Assembly: GCA_023807065.1 (NCBI GenBank)
Contig: JAJJLU010000390.1
Span: 1-57,467 of the forward strand
From: Isotricha intestinalis
Lineage: Eukaryota > Ciliophora > Litostomatea > Vestibuliferida > Isotrichidae
Length of the DNA: 57,467 nucleotides
Direction of reading: 5' to 3'
Below the pieces are notes generated by a model, which saw nothing but the letters and a program-made list of their open reading frames with translations, was not told where the DNA came from and did not search any database. Positions 38,313-49,187 of this stretch are shown one piece after another; positions within the stretch are counted from its first letter, which is position 1; every line of letters starts with the position of its first letter. The position numbers and the translations under genes were made by a program.

Positions 38313-39468
38313 AGCTTATTTATTATGATTTTTATTTTTTATCTTTTTAATAAAATTGATTTGTAATCATCTTTTTTTTAATTTTTTTCTTTTTTTTGGA
38401 AACTTTTTATTTACTTTGAAATTTGAATTTTTTAGAATTTTTATTTTTCTTTTTTTTTATTAGAGTTATTATTTTTTTCGGGAATTACGTAATGGATTTT
38501 TTTTTGGTTAATTATTTTTATTAATTTTTATTTCAATTTTTTTTTTTATTATAAATAATATTTAAATATTTTTAATCTCTTTAAAAAAAGGAAAAATAAA
38601 TTAAAATATTATTATTATCATTATTTCTTCTATCATTCATTCATTTCAATATTGTTTGATTATACTTAATAATCCATTTCCAAGATTTAAATATTAACAT
38701 AAATAATAGAATTGCTTTTTTTCAGTGAGCATATTTAAAAAAAAAGTTTGTTTAAATAATTATATTTTCAATTTAATTTTGATATAACATTTTTTCAATT
38801 TTTTAAATGTTAAACAACATATGAATAATAAAATTAATACAAATTATAGATAATAAATTAAATTACCTGGAATGATTTATCTATTTATTAATTATGTTGA
38901 TTTTATTAATAAATTTTGTTTTATTTCAATTATAAATATATTTTTTTATTATAATCTTCTTCTCATTCAAATAATAAATTTTTATTTAGTTAATTATCTC
39001 AAATTAAAGAAAACAAAAAAAAAACTATCAAGGATATTATTGCCATTATTTATTGCATATTTTATTTCTTATTATTATGAATAATATATTTATTTTCTTT
39101 CATAAGTAGACAATTCCAATAACTTGGATATCAATCTAGGAATTGAAATTAAATTAAAAATCTGAATTTAATTTTTCATAAATTTTTTAAATATAAGAAA
39201 AATACTATTACTTTTTATTTAGGAAAATAAAATTATATGAATTAAAAAATTATAAATATATTAAATAATAGTTAATAATTATATTTTTTTGTTATGATAA
39301 ATAAATTTAATGAATTATTTTAAAATTAAATTAAAAATTCAATTACCTTTTTTATAAAAAATTCTTTCAGGAATTTTTCAAAAAGCAATTGGTTGAATAA
39401 TAAAATAAATTTAACCTATATATATAAATTCTTACAAATTTATTATCCTCTTATAATTCAAGCATTAA
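38313..39468. other. Intergenic region
   Basis: 1156 bp, T-rich at the start, no supported gene. A 70-codon frame at 38872-39084 (plus) has only I/L/F/N/K-type composition and no upstream context, so it is not accepted. No tRNA-like or structured segment seen. Confidence 0.5.
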
Positions 39469-40485
39469 TTAAACACAAAATTCAATTTTAGATTGAAAAG
39501 AAACTTTCTTCTCTGTAATAGGATGACTATGTTTAACAGATTTATGTTTCAAAATAGATCTAATAGGTTTATTTTTATCATTTGAATTGTTATTATTCAT
39601 TGAATTTTGTTGAAAATAATTTTCACCTAAATTTTTATTTAATTCTTTAGAAATATCAGTTTTTGAACTTATAGAAGAAGCATCATAACTAAAAGTTCTT
39701 TTATGTTTTTTTAACATGAATAATTCTTCCCATTGCTTTTCTTCTTCGAATTTTTGTTGTATAGGTCTTCCTTTAATTTTTCTATAAATCATTTTAGGAG
39801 TAATAACATTATAAAAATTTCCATTATTATCATTAATAATAGAATATCTTGGATCTAATATATTTTCTCCATTAACTTTGAAAGTAATATAAATATGTTT
39901 TTTAAATAATTTTATTTTTTTAATTGGAAGATAATATGAATCAAGATATTTACTATATTTAAAATCTAAAATTAATTTTAGAGATTTGATTTGCATTGAT
40001 AAATTAAGTTGATTATTTTTTGCCTTCTTTTTTATTTCTTCATTTTGATTTGAAATCAAAAATAATTTATCAATTAAATCTAAGGGAAATTTATAGAAAA
40101 ATAAAGCTTCATTTTCTAAAAGTTTTTTAAAATGTTTATGCATTAAAAATGTTTTAAAATGAGATTGAATTAATGATATATATTTATTTCTTTTATCAAG
40201 AATATTTTTAATCAAAATAAATTTCTTATATTTTTTATATATGAGATATTTCCTTATATGGCTTTGAATTTTTAATATATTTTTTTTTCTTTCAGATAAA
40301 ATTTTTTCCAAAAAAAAAATTTTTCTTTCAAATTTTTCTTTTTCAATATTGAGCGGGATTAAATTTTGTTTCTTTGTTCTTTTAAACCTTGCAAATTTCT
40401 TCACTAAACTCAATGAAACCCTTCTTCTTTTAATTAGACTTGATGAATAAGGATAAATTTCATTAAAAAATATATCAAGTAACAT
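39469..40485 (-). CDS. IQ-motif protein with SILK and RVxF PP1-docking motifs
   Basis: 338 residues. Two IQ-like motifs are visible: ILKIQSHIRKYLIYKKYKKF (about 70-89) and LIQSHFKTFLMHKHFKKL (about 103-120), so calmodulin or centrin binding is likely. The C-terminus carries SILK at 310-313 and KKVSF at 326-330. The SILK motif followed by an RVxF motif is the known pairing by which protein phosphatase-1 regulators dock PP1. The protein may therefore be a calmodulin-responsive PP1 scaffold. I know no specific orthologue. It diverges from the PP2C gene at 40830 with 344 bp between. Confidence 0.65.
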   Translation of the reverse strand: MLLDIFFNEIYPYSSSLIKRRRVSLSLVKKFARFKRTKKQNLIPLNIEKEKFERKIFFLEKILSERKKNILKIQSHIRKYLIYKKYKKFILIKNILDKRNKYISLIQSHFKTFLMHKHFKKLLENEALFFYKFPLDLIDKLFLISNQNEEIKKKAKNNQLNLSMQIKSLKLILDFKYSKYLDSYYLPIKKIKLFKKHIYITFKVNGENILDPRYSIINDNNGNFYNVITPKMIYRKIKGRPIQQKFEEEKQWEELFMLKKHKRTFSYDASSISSKTDISKELNKNLGENYFQQNSMNNNNSNDKNKPIRSILKHKSVKHSHPITEKKVSFQSKIEFCV

Positions 40486-40829
40486 TATTAAATAAAAATA
40501 ATAAGATTAAATATAATTAAAATATATTTTTGTTTCACATTTTCATTATTCAAGAATTATATTTACAAATTTAAAATAAAAATTTTATGAGATAGTTTTA
40601 ATTTATTTAATAATATATATTTTTTATTTTAAAACGATAAATTGTTTCATAAAATAATTAAATAAATGAAAAAAAAGTTTATTTTATAACATAAAAAACT
40701 AATTTATTTTATTTACTCTAAAAAATAAAACATAAAAAACAAAAGAACTATAAAATAAAAAAATAATTTCTCAAATAAAAGCAAATAAATATTAAATAAA
40801 AAATAAAAAAGGATATTTAATAAGATTAA
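40486..40829. promoter_or_regulatory. Divergent intergenic region, PP1-docking gene / PP2C
   Basis: 344 bp expected to hold the two promoters. A/T-rich, with many A runs before the PP2C start. No motif recognised. Confidence 0.4.
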
Positions 40830-41927
40830 ATGTTAAAAATTCCAAAACAAAAAATAGAATACGATGATTTAGGAGTAAAAAAAAGTCAAACATATACAAA
40901 AACAAAACAAATAAAACTCCATAAAAAATCGCATGATCTTTCAGATAAAAAAAATAATACAGATGTAAAACCATTTACAATAAGAAAACCAAGACAATTA
41001 AATACAACTCAATTTGATATTAAATCTTTAAAATTCAATCAGGTTATAAATGAAAATTCACCAACAAATTCTTCTGAAATTGAAACAAAAGAAAAAAAAC
41101 ATAAAGGAAGTGAATATTCAATTAAAGATTTAAATAATTTTAATGTCGAATTTTCATATAAAGAAGATAGAAATAGAATATTTAAAGAGAAAATGGAAGA
41201 TATGGGAAAAAGTGTTGTAAATTTTAATGATAAAACAAATAATATTTTATTAACTTTATTTGATGGTCATGGTGGTGATTTAGTAAGTTCTTTTTTAGCA
41301 CATAATTTTGATAAATTTTTAAAAAAAAATTTGTTGGATGGTGAAAATGAAATAAAAGAATCAATATTAAAAACTTTTACAGATTTAGATGATAAAATAA
41401 AAGAAAACTCTTTAAATGGAGGTTCAACAGGAACAATATTATATATTACTGAAGAAGATAATAAAAAAATATTATATTGTGCAAATGTAGGAGATACAAG
41501 GTGTACTTTATATACTGATAAAATATATGAAAAATTATCATATGATCATAGAGCAAATGATCCAAGCGAAAAAAATAGAATAATTAATTCAGGAGGAAAT
41601 TTAAGAAATGGAAGAGTAAATGGTAAATTAATGTTAAGTAGAGTTTTTGGTGATTTTGAATTAAGAGATTTTGGTGTTAACTGTGAACCTTATATAATTA
41701 GAAAAGAAATTGATATTAATATTAAAAATCAATTTATTGTCCTTGCTTCAGATGGTATTTGGGATCATATAGAAGACAATGATATTCAAAATTTTATTTA
41801 TGAAACTTTCAATAAATGTAATAAAGAAGATATTGTTACTAAAAAAATTTGTGAAAGATTAGTTCAAGAATGCTTTAATTTTGGAAGCTCGGATAATATT
41901 AGTGTTTTTGTTATAAAAATTACATGA
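40830..41927 (+). CDS. PP2C-family protein phosphatase (PPM)
   Basis: 365 residues. Residues 1-95 are basic and disordered. The catalytic domain has LTLFDGHGGDLVSSFLA (metal-binding DGHGG), NGGSTGTILYI, YCANVGDTRCTLY, the SYDHRANDPSEKNRI loop, LMLSRVFGDFEL and VLASDGIWDHI (metal-binding Asp), then SSDNISVFVIKI at the end. All metal-ligand Asp positions are present, so it should be an active Mn/Mg-dependent Ser/Thr phosphatase. It counters the several kinases encoded here. The stop is TGA directly after the expected C-terminus. Confidence 0.92.
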   Translation: MLKIPKQKIEYDDLGVKKSQTYTKTKQIKLHKKSHDLSDKKNNTDVKPFTIRKPRQLNTTQFDIKSLKFNQVINENSPTNSSEIETKEKKHKGSEYSIKDLNNFNVEFSYKEDRNRIFKEKMEDMGKSVVNFNDKTNNILLTLFDGHGGDLVSSFLAHNFDKFLKKNLLDGENEIKESILKTFTDLDDKIKENSLNGGSTGTILYITEEDNKKILYCANVGDTRCTLYTDKIYEKLSYDHRANDPSEKNRIINSGGNLRNGRVNGKLMLSRVFGDFELRDFGVNCEPYIIRKEIDINIKNQFIVLASDGIWDHIEDNDIQNFIYETFNKCNKEDIVTKKICERLVQECFNFGSSDNISVFVIKIT

Positions 41928-42142
41928 ATTATATAAATTGTTTAAAATCAATTTTTAATAATATGATGATGAAAAATATACATATTGGTAATTATTATGA
42001 TTAAAATTTGAAAATAAATTTTCATTTAACTGTTAAAAGATGTTATTGTAGATAAAATTTAAATTGTAAATTTTAATTTTAAAATACATTTTATATAAAA
42101 AATAAAAATTTTATTTATTTTTTGTTTTAATTTTTTTAAAAG

Positions 42143-45100
42143 ATGATAGAGCCTGATTTAGTAAAATGGCTTGATTTAGGAGATAGTATGCAAAAAGCAG
42201 ATATTTATCTTAAAGGAAGTTTTCTTATTCTTTTTAGATTTTTTAGAGTAATGCTTCAACATAAAACTGGTAATATTGTTCTAGTTATTATATTAAAATT
42301 TGTTTTTTTTCTTCAAATAATGATGATTGCTATTATTAATAATCCTTCTAAAGATAGTAATCAAGATACTTTAATTCAATTTTTACATTATATTAAACAA
42401 ATTATTTTTATTCAGGATTTAATTGCCAAAAAGTCTGATTATATTATTTTTCTTACTATTGGCTTTGTTTTAATTTTAATTATTTATATTTTGATTTTTT
42501 ATATTTTGGCTAATTCTAAAGGAAAAATACAAGAAACTCCAGTTAAACTTTTAAATATATTAAGTTTATTTCTTCAAAATTATTTGTTGTGTCCAATTGT
42601 TAATGTTTTTATGCTTTCTGTTAAATGTGAAAATTCAAGACATATTTTTTTTAATTTTAAATGTTTTGATGATTATAGACATTTAATTATTGTTTGTTTT
42701 TCTTTATTTAGTTTAGCATCTTTTTTGATTTATTCTTTTCTCTTATCTTTATTTTATTATCAAGTTGGTGGGATAAAAACTCAAGATTTATTAAAAAGAG
42801 TAAATTGTAATTTTGAATTTTATGTAAATTTTTTTTCAATGATATATTATTTTATCAGTTTTTATCTTCAATATTATACAAAAGAATCACAATCCTTATA
42901 TCATTTATATAATAGAATTTTTTTTTTTGTGATAACTAATTTTTTATTTTTATATATGTACTTTAAAGTTTTTTACTATGATAAAAGAGTTAATACATTA
43001 AATTTATATGGATGGGGTTTTTTATGGTGGTATTCAGTAGGTTTATTATTAAAAAAAGCTTTTAAAATTAAAGATATTTCAATTTTTGTTATTGTAGGAA
43101 GTATATGTTTATGCTTTATTTTGTTTTTCTTGGAAGGATATAATACTGAAAATTATTTAATTCAAGCAAATATTTTAGAGGCTTCTTCAATAAAACAAAT
43201 TGAAAAATTTACTTATAATTTATTAGATATTGTTTCACATAATACTATTAAATCAAAGACTTTAGTAAGTGGCATTATAAATTCAATTGAAGAATTTTTT
43301 GAATCTCAACCTGAAATATATGAAAAATATGAAAATTTTTTAAACAATAAAATAATGATAAATAAATTAGGTGGGAAATCAAATACCTTATTTAATATCT
43401 ATAATATAATTTATGTGGTATATGATTTTTATTTAGAAAAAGCAGAAATGAAAGAAAATATAATGATTTTAATATGTTATTTCCTTATGAACAATTTGAA
43501 AAATCCAACTTATGCTGCATTTTTAACAGCAACAATAAAAGTTAATGGAATAAGAATATTATATTTAAAATTTTTATTAGTAGAAGATATCAAAGATTTT
43601 TTAATATCAAAATTAATAAAAAATTCATCAAATAAAGAATCTATAAAACATATAGAAATAGGTAGTGTGATAGTATATGATAATTATATTGATAGTTTTA
43701 AAATGAAAATTTATGATGCAGCATGTAATCAAGTTGATTATTTTGATATATTAAAAAATAATACTCTTTCATCAAAAGCAACGAAAAATTTTTTGAAAGT
43801 TGGAGATTCAATTTTGCGTCTAAGAAAAGAAATAAATAGTTTATGGAATAAAATAATAAAATTAAATCCATTTAGTGATGAAATAGAAAAAGATTATATG
43901 TTATATTTAAGGACTATAATTCAAGATGAAGATTTAGCACAAAAAGAAGAAAAAAGATATTATCATATAAAAATGTCAAAATTAAGTGAAAAGCATAATA
44001 TATATCATTCTTTATTTGACAAAGATGTAAGTTCAGTTATATTAGTTGATGGATGTGGTTTAATAGGGAAAATTATTTATGTTACTCCAAATTTTGGAAT
44101 AATATATAATTTTCTTCCAAAAGAATTAGTCAATATTATGATTACAGATTTACAACCTTCTTATATTGCACAATTTCATAAAGATATTATGGTTGAAACT
44201 TTAAAATATTCTAATTTAAATTATATTTTTCCTAATTTGAAAAATATTGTTATGAAAGTTAAGGGGAATTGTATTTTTAATATTAATGCTTATATTAAAT
44301 GTCTTCCTAATTTTGATTATGGGTTAATTTATATTTTAGCTATTGAAAAAGTTAAAGATAATCAATTTATTGTTTTATTAGATCATAATTTTAATATTAT
44401 TGCAATGACAAATCCTTATGGAAGTTTTAGTGGGAGTTTTAATGCATTAAATAATATTAATAATTATAATTTAAGTAATAGTATTGTTGGATATCATTGT
44501 TCAATTATTATCCCAGATATATTAAAATTAATTAAATTTAATGAAGATAAATTTATTTTGATGAAGAGTGATATTGATTTAAAAGGTATTTTATATCCTA
44601 ATACAGAACGTTGTAATGAATTTACAAGTTTAATTAATTGTGTTTTAGATAGAATTAAACAATCAGGACAATTAATTTACGATGAAAATATTGCTCCTTC
44701 AAAACATACTTTAATTAATCAATATTCAAGTCAAAATTCAGTTAAATTAAGAAAAGAACAAAACTTACAAGAATTCCATGAATTAGTAAATCATATTAAA
44801 GAAATATGTGAAAATAAAAGTTATAGCATTTTTTATAGAATAACATCAAAAAGTTTTTTAAATGATAAGTATAATTATTATAAAGTTTTTATTACAAATG
44901 ATTTAATGAATGCCAATGATTATAATATAAATAGTTCAATTTCAAAATTTAATATTTCTGAAAAATCAAAAGCTGCTTCTAAAACTTCAATTGGGAATAA
45001 TATTCCTTCTCATCATCAATTGAGAGGAATTAGAATTAAAGTAACAGAAGATGATAATCATAAAAATGAAAAAACTCAAAAAAAAAAAATGAAAAATGAA

Positions 45101-47224
45101 AATGAAGAAAATAATCAAATTGAAAGACAATTATCTCAAAATTCATTAACCACAAAATCTTCAGTTGATAGTGCAAGTTTTAACAAATTAAAAAGTAAAA
45201 TATTAGAAAAAAATGAACCTAATATAATAACATATATGAAATTATCTGCATTATTTTTTTTAATTATGACAATTGTTTTAATATACTTAAACAATGATAA
45301 TGCAAAAGATAAATTGAAATTTTTAGAGGAATATCTTGATCAAAATTTTTATTTTAATCACACTAAAATAACAACAATATGTGTTTATGCCACAGGAGTA
45401 AATTTAAAATTTTTAAGATATAAGATTTTAAACGATACAATTTGTATTACCTCAAGTGGATGTAAAACATTATATGTTGAATTACTTTCAAGATGTTTAA
45501 ATGATATTAAAAATGAAACTGCAAAAGTTGCTTATTTTAATGATGATTATAAACAAATTATGGGAATTGGAAATAATATTTCTATATATATTTATAATTT
45601 AACTTCTCAAACAAATATTAGTTTAGATGGCCCTAATTTATTAAATTTTATTTTATCTAATGGATTGAGATTTAAAAATAATATTAATGATTATCTTATT
45701 AACACTGATTCAGAATTTCAAATTTACGGAGAAAATATTATTGAACAAGGTTATTATTACATGAGCAATGATTTAATTGAAGGTTTTAATAGAAATACTT
45801 TAATTAAAAAAATTACTGAAAAAAGGTTTTCAACTAATTATATTTATGTAATTTTAAATTGTATTGTTTTTGGTGTTACAATGAGTATTTTAATTTATAT
45901 GACAGTTAAATTATATCATATTCAAAAATATTTTATTAGTAAATTAGTAAAATTTCATTCAGTTAATTTTGAAGGTTATATAAAATATTTAGAAGATTTA
46001 AAAAAAAAATTAAGAAATGATTCAGGAGAAGAAGAAGATAAAAATGAAGGTGAAAATTTATCAAATAATCTCAATAACAATGAAAAACAAAATACACAAA
46101 GTGATGAAAAAGAAAAGAAAAAAAAATCATCAGGAAAAAGAGAATCTTCAATTTTAAGAGATACAAATAAACAAAAAAGATTTAATACCAGAAAAAAAAT
46201 GCAAGGTAAAATGTCAAAAATACAACAACAAAAACAAGAAAAAATAAATATAATGTGCAAATATATTTTTCAATTTAATTTAATTTTAGCTTTTAAAATG
46301 TGTTCATTATTAATATTATCAATGTTATATTATGTTATTGTTTATATTTTATATTTCCAAAAAAGAAGAGAATATTTAAACTTTGATGATATAATAAATA
46401 ATATTTATGGAATTTATAAAGAATGTAACATTATATTTGCAAACTTACTTCATGAAGCAAGTGAATATCAAAATTTTATGATTAAAAGAGATAATATAAT
46501 TTCAATGTTTGAAGATGGTTCAATAACATCAATAAATTATAATGAAAAGTATTATTCAAATAATAATTATACATTAATGAAAAATTTAAAATATAATATG
46601 GATGTTCCTTCTTCATCAGATATTTCAATACCAACTGTAAATAATATTTTATTACCAATAATTTCAAATGTTAAAATGAATAAAAAATCCACAAAAGCAA
46701 AATTAGCACAATTATTTAATGGAGATATATGTGAAATAATTTTTGAAAAAAATGTTACTCAATATAATATTTGTGCAAAATTTTGGTCTTCAATATTAAA
46801 ACAAGGTTTAACTCAATGCATAACTCAAATGACTGTTGAAATTAATACTATTTTAGATGAAATGGTAGATTTAAATCAAGGAATAATTACTTTTAAAGAA
46901 TTTATTAATAAAAGTACTTTTACTCAATTAGAAACTTTTGTAAATTATTATTTTTTAGAAAGTTTTAGAAAAAATGAAGAATTTTTTAATATTATGAGAG
47001 GAGAGAAATTAAATCTTTTACATAAAATTTTAAATATTTTATTATTCCTATTTTTCATTGCTTTAATTGCTTTATTTATAATCTTATTTTTAATAATTTA
47101 TTCTGCCAAAAGTATGTTTTCTTCTTTTTTAAGTTTTATTGGAATAATTCCTATACAATATCTTTTTGAAGATGAAAATTTTTATAAAGATGTTTTAAAA
47201 ATTGAAGATGATATTTTTGATTAA
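42143..47224 (+). CDS. TmcB-like multipass PAS protein
   Basis: 1693 residues. The N-terminal ~335 residues contain several hydrophobic helices (for example IVLVIILKFVFFLQIMMIAI and IIFLTIGFVLILIIYILIFY). A large soluble middle follows. Around 630-770 is a PAS-like domain with VTPNFGIIYNFLPKELVNIM then LQPSYIAQFHKDIM, the signature of ciliate TmcB (tiny macrocysts B) proteins. Further transmembrane helices lie near 1031, 1232, 1380 and 1630, and a Lys-rich loop near 1300. TmcB-type proteins form large families in ciliates and are thought to be membrane sensors. Ligand and partners are unknown. The dynein intermediate chain gene starts 105 bp after the stop. Confidence 0.65.
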   Translation: MIEPDLVKWLDLGDSMQKADIYLKGSFLILFRFFRVMLQHKTGNIVLVIILKFVFFLQIMMIAIINNPSKDSNQDTLIQFLHYIKQIIFIQDLIAKKSDYIIFLTIGFVLILIIYILIFYILANSKGKIQETPVKLLNILSLFLQNYLLCPIVNVFMLSVKCENSRHIFFNFKCFDDYRHLIIVCFSLFSLASFLIYSFLLSLFYYQVGGIKTQDLLKRVNCNFEFYVNFFSMIYYFISFYLQYYTKESQSLYHLYNRIFFFVITNFLFLYMYFKVFYYDKRVNTLNLYGWGFLWWYSVGLLLKKAFKIKDISIFVIVGSICLCFILFFLEGYNTENYLIQANILEASSIKQIEKFTYNLLDIVSHNTIKSKTLVSGIINSIEEFFESQPEIYEKYENFLNNKIMINKLGGKSNTLFNIYNIIYVVYDFYLEKAEMKENIMILICYFLMNNLKNPTYAAFLTATIKVNGIRILYLKFLLVEDIKDFLISKLIKNSSNKESIKHIEIGSVIVYDNYIDSFKMKIYDAACNQVDYFDILKNNTLSSKATKNFLKVGDSILRLRKEINSLWNKIIKLNPFSDEIEKDYMLYLRTIIQDEDLAQKEEKRYYHIKMSKLSEKHNIYHSLFDKDVSSVILVDGCGLIGKIIYVTPNFGIIYNFLPKELVNIMITDLQPSYIAQFHKDIMVETLKYSNLNYIFPNLKNIVMKVKGNCIFNINAYIKCLPNFDYGLIYILAIEKVKDNQFIVLLDHNFNIIAMTNPYGSFSGSFNALNNINNYNLSNSIVGYHCSIIIPDILKLIKFNEDKFILMKSDIDLKGILYPNTERCNEFTSLINCVLDRIKQSGQLIYDENIAPSKHTLINQYSSQNSVKLRKEQNLQEFHELVNHIKEICENKSYSIFYRITSKSFLNDKYNYYKVFITNDLMNANDYNINSSISKFNISEKSKAASKTSIGNNIPSHHQLRGIRIKVTEDDNHKNEKTQKKKMKNENEENNQIERQLSQNSLTTKSSVDSASFNKLKSKILEKNEPNIITYMKLSALFFLIMTIVLIYLNNDNAKDKLKFLEEYLDQNFYFNHTKITTICVYATGVNLKFLRYKILNDTICITSSGCKTLYVELLSRCLNDIKNETAKVAYFNDDYKQIMGIGNNISIYIYNLTSQTNISLDGPNLLNFILSNGLRFKNNINDYLINTDSEFQIYGENIIEQGYYYMSNDLIEGFNRNTLIKKITEKRFSTNYIYVILNCIVFGVTMSILIYMTVKLYHIQKYFISKLVKFHSVNFEGYIKYLEDLKKKLRNDSGEEEDKNEGENLSNNLNNNEKQNTQSDEKEKKKKSSGKRESSILRDTNKQKRFNTRKKMQGKMSKIQQQKQEKINIMCKYIFQFNLILAFKMCSLLILSMLYYVIVYILYFQKRREYLNFDDIINNIYGIYKECNIIFANLLHEASEYQNFMIKRDNIISMFEDGSITSINYNEKYYSNNNYTLMKNLKYNMDVPSSSDISIPTVNNILLPIISNVKMNKKSTKAKLAQLFNGDICEIIFEKNVTQYNICAKFWSSILKQGLTQCITQMTVEINTILDEMVDLNQGIITFKEFINKSTFTQLETFVNYYFLESFRKNEEFFNIMRGEKLNLLHKILNILLFLFFIALIALFIILFLIIYSAKSMFSSFLSFIGIIPIQYLFEDENFYKDVLKIEDDIFD

Positions 47225-47329
47225 TTATATTTTTTTAATTATAAATATTTCTTTTAATATAAATTTAAAAATAATTTACTCAAAAAAAATAAAAATTTTA
47301 ATAAATATTTAAATAATAATATTTAAATA

Positions 47330-49084
47330 ATGTCAGACCCTGAAAAAAGAAAAAGACTTGAAGCAATTCGTCAAAAAAAGGAACAATTAAAAAAAGAATT
47401 AGAAGCATCAAAATTAAAAAAAGAACAGCCAAATCAAAAAGAAAAATCAATAGATATTATAGCAAAAGAAGCATTAGAAGCATCAAAAGTAATTTCAACA
47501 CCTTTTGACAAAACAAATGTAGAAGAATCTAAAAAAATAATTGCAGAAATGAATAAAAGAAAAATTCTTCAATCTTTATCTATTCAATCTCAACATCAAT
47601 TTTATAATAATTCAAAACCAGATTATTATGATGAAGGAACACAATATTATGAACAAAAAGATAATATTGATGATCAAGAAAATTCAGATAATGAAGAAAT
47701 TGAAAAAATACAAAAAAAACCACATATACCATTAATTTTACATAAAGCAATATTAAAAGAAGAAAACGATGATACTTTTGATTTTAGAGAAAAAACTTAT
47801 GGTTTAATTCCAAAAGAACAAAAAAAAGAAATTTTAGAAAAAAGAAGTGAAGAATTATCAAATTTCCTTCAAAAACAAAAGAAAATAACAGAAAAATCAA
47901 TAAATGAAGACAACATATATAATATATTATTAAAAGGAGATTCAATTTTTGATAATAATCCATCAGAAAAAACAAAAGAATTAATAACATTCTTTGATAG
48001 TAATTGTGTAAATAGAACAATCAATTCATTACAATGGTCATTAAAATATAATGAATTATTATTATCATCATATACAAAACCAAAAGAAATATTAACAGAA
48101 AAAAATGGTTTAATAAATTTATGGTCATTAGCTTTAAGAGATTATCCTGAATTTACATTAACATGCCAAGCAGAAATAACAAGTTCAATTTTTCATACTT
48201 ATACACCAAAATTAATAATAGGAGGAACATTTACAGGTCAAGTTCTTCTTTGGGATACAAGAGGTAATGAAAATCCTATAATGAAAACTCCTCTTGGTAT
48301 TATTGAAAATATTCATAATAGTCCAATTGTAGGTTTAGGTGTTGTTGGAACTACAATTTCTAATCAAATTATTTCTGTTAGTAATGGAATGATTTGCCTT
48401 TGGTCTTTATCAAATTTAAATAAACCAATCAAGAAAATAGAATTAAATAACAATGAAGAAAATATTCAAGTTAAAGAAATCGGTGTTTTATGTATGGGAA
48501 TGCAAAATTTTGAAAATAATAATTTATTAGTAGGTAGTGATGATTATAATATATATCAAATAAGTTTACATGCTTCAGAAAATGAAGACAATAATAAAAA
48601 TTTAGTAGCATCATTCAAAGGACATGAAGGGCCAATATATTCTGTAACTCCTCATCCAGGAGATCCTTTTAATACATATAATTTTTCAAGTTTATTTTTA
48701 TCTTCTTCAGCTGATTGGACAACAAGATTATGGACTAAAAATCAAGATAATTCACCTTTAATTACTATAGATAATAATGAAGATAGTATTTATTGTTCTA
48801 AATGGTGTCCTACTAATGCTTCTGTTTTCTCTTGTAGTGATGGAAGAGGAAACATTGATTTTTATAATTTAAATAAAGATTTAGAAGTTCCTATTTATAA
48901 AATGAATATTGGAGAAGATGTTATTAATAATTTAAGTTGGAGTTATGATGGTAAAAGAATTGCAACAGGAGATTCTGGAGGAAAAGTTAAAGTTTTTGAA
49001 ATTTCTAAAGATATTTATAGAGGAACTCAAGAAGATTCTATGAAATTTGATAAAATTATTTCATCAATTAAACTTAATAAATAA
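47330..49084 (+). CDS. Cytoplasmic dynein intermediate chain
   Basis: 584 residues. The start MSDPEKRKRLEAIRQKKEQL is the family's N-terminal coiled coil that binds dynactin p150. The middle (40-220) is polar, the usual region for light-chain binding. From ~225 a WD40 propeller follows: INSLQWSLKYNELLLSSYTK, then LINLWSLALRDYPEFTLTCQ, IGGTFTGQVLLWDTRGNENP, SAD WTTRLWTK and ISWSYDGKRIATGDSGGKVKV-type blades. These match DYNC1I-type chains closely. The protein anchors the dynein heavy chain and light chains. The Tctex-1 chain at 2797-3123 is a likely partner. Confidence 0.88.
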   Translation: MSDPEKRKRLEAIRQKKEQLKKELEASKLKKEQPNQKEKSIDIIAKEALEASKVISTPFDKTNVEESKKIIAEMNKRKILQSLSIQSQHQFYNNSKPDYYDEGTQYYEQKDNIDDQENSDNEEIEKIQKKPHIPLILHKAILKEENDDTFDFREKTYGLIPKEQKKEILEKRSEELSNFLQKQKKITEKSINEDNIYNILLKGDSIFDNNPSEKTKELITFFDSNCVNRTINSLQWSLKYNELLLSSYTKPKEILTEKNGLINLWSLALRDYPEFTLTCQAEITSSIFHTYTPKLIIGGTFTGQVLLWDTRGNENPIMKTPLGIIENIHNSPIVGLGVVGTTISNQIISVSNGMICLWSLSNLNKPIKKIELNNNEENIQVKEIGVLCMGMQNFENNNLLVGSDDYNIYQISLHASENEDNNKNLVASFKGHEGPIYSVTPHPGDPFNTYNFSSLFLSSSADWTTRLWTKNQDNSPLITIDNNEDSIYCSKWCPTNASVFSCSDGRGNIDFYNLNKDLEVPIYKMNIGEDVINNLSWSYDGKRIATGDSGGKVKVFEISKDIYRGTQEDSMKFDKIISSIKLNK

Positions 49085-49187
49085 AAGATTTTTTCTTTTT
49101 TTATTTGGATAAAAAATTTTTTTCAGGAATATATTTATATGATATTAATTAAAAAATATTTTTAATTTTATTTATTTATATATCTTT

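Noticed and set aside
38872..39084. 70-codon frame as a gene
   Set aside because: Composition is what AT-rich DNA gives by chance; no upstream context or motif.
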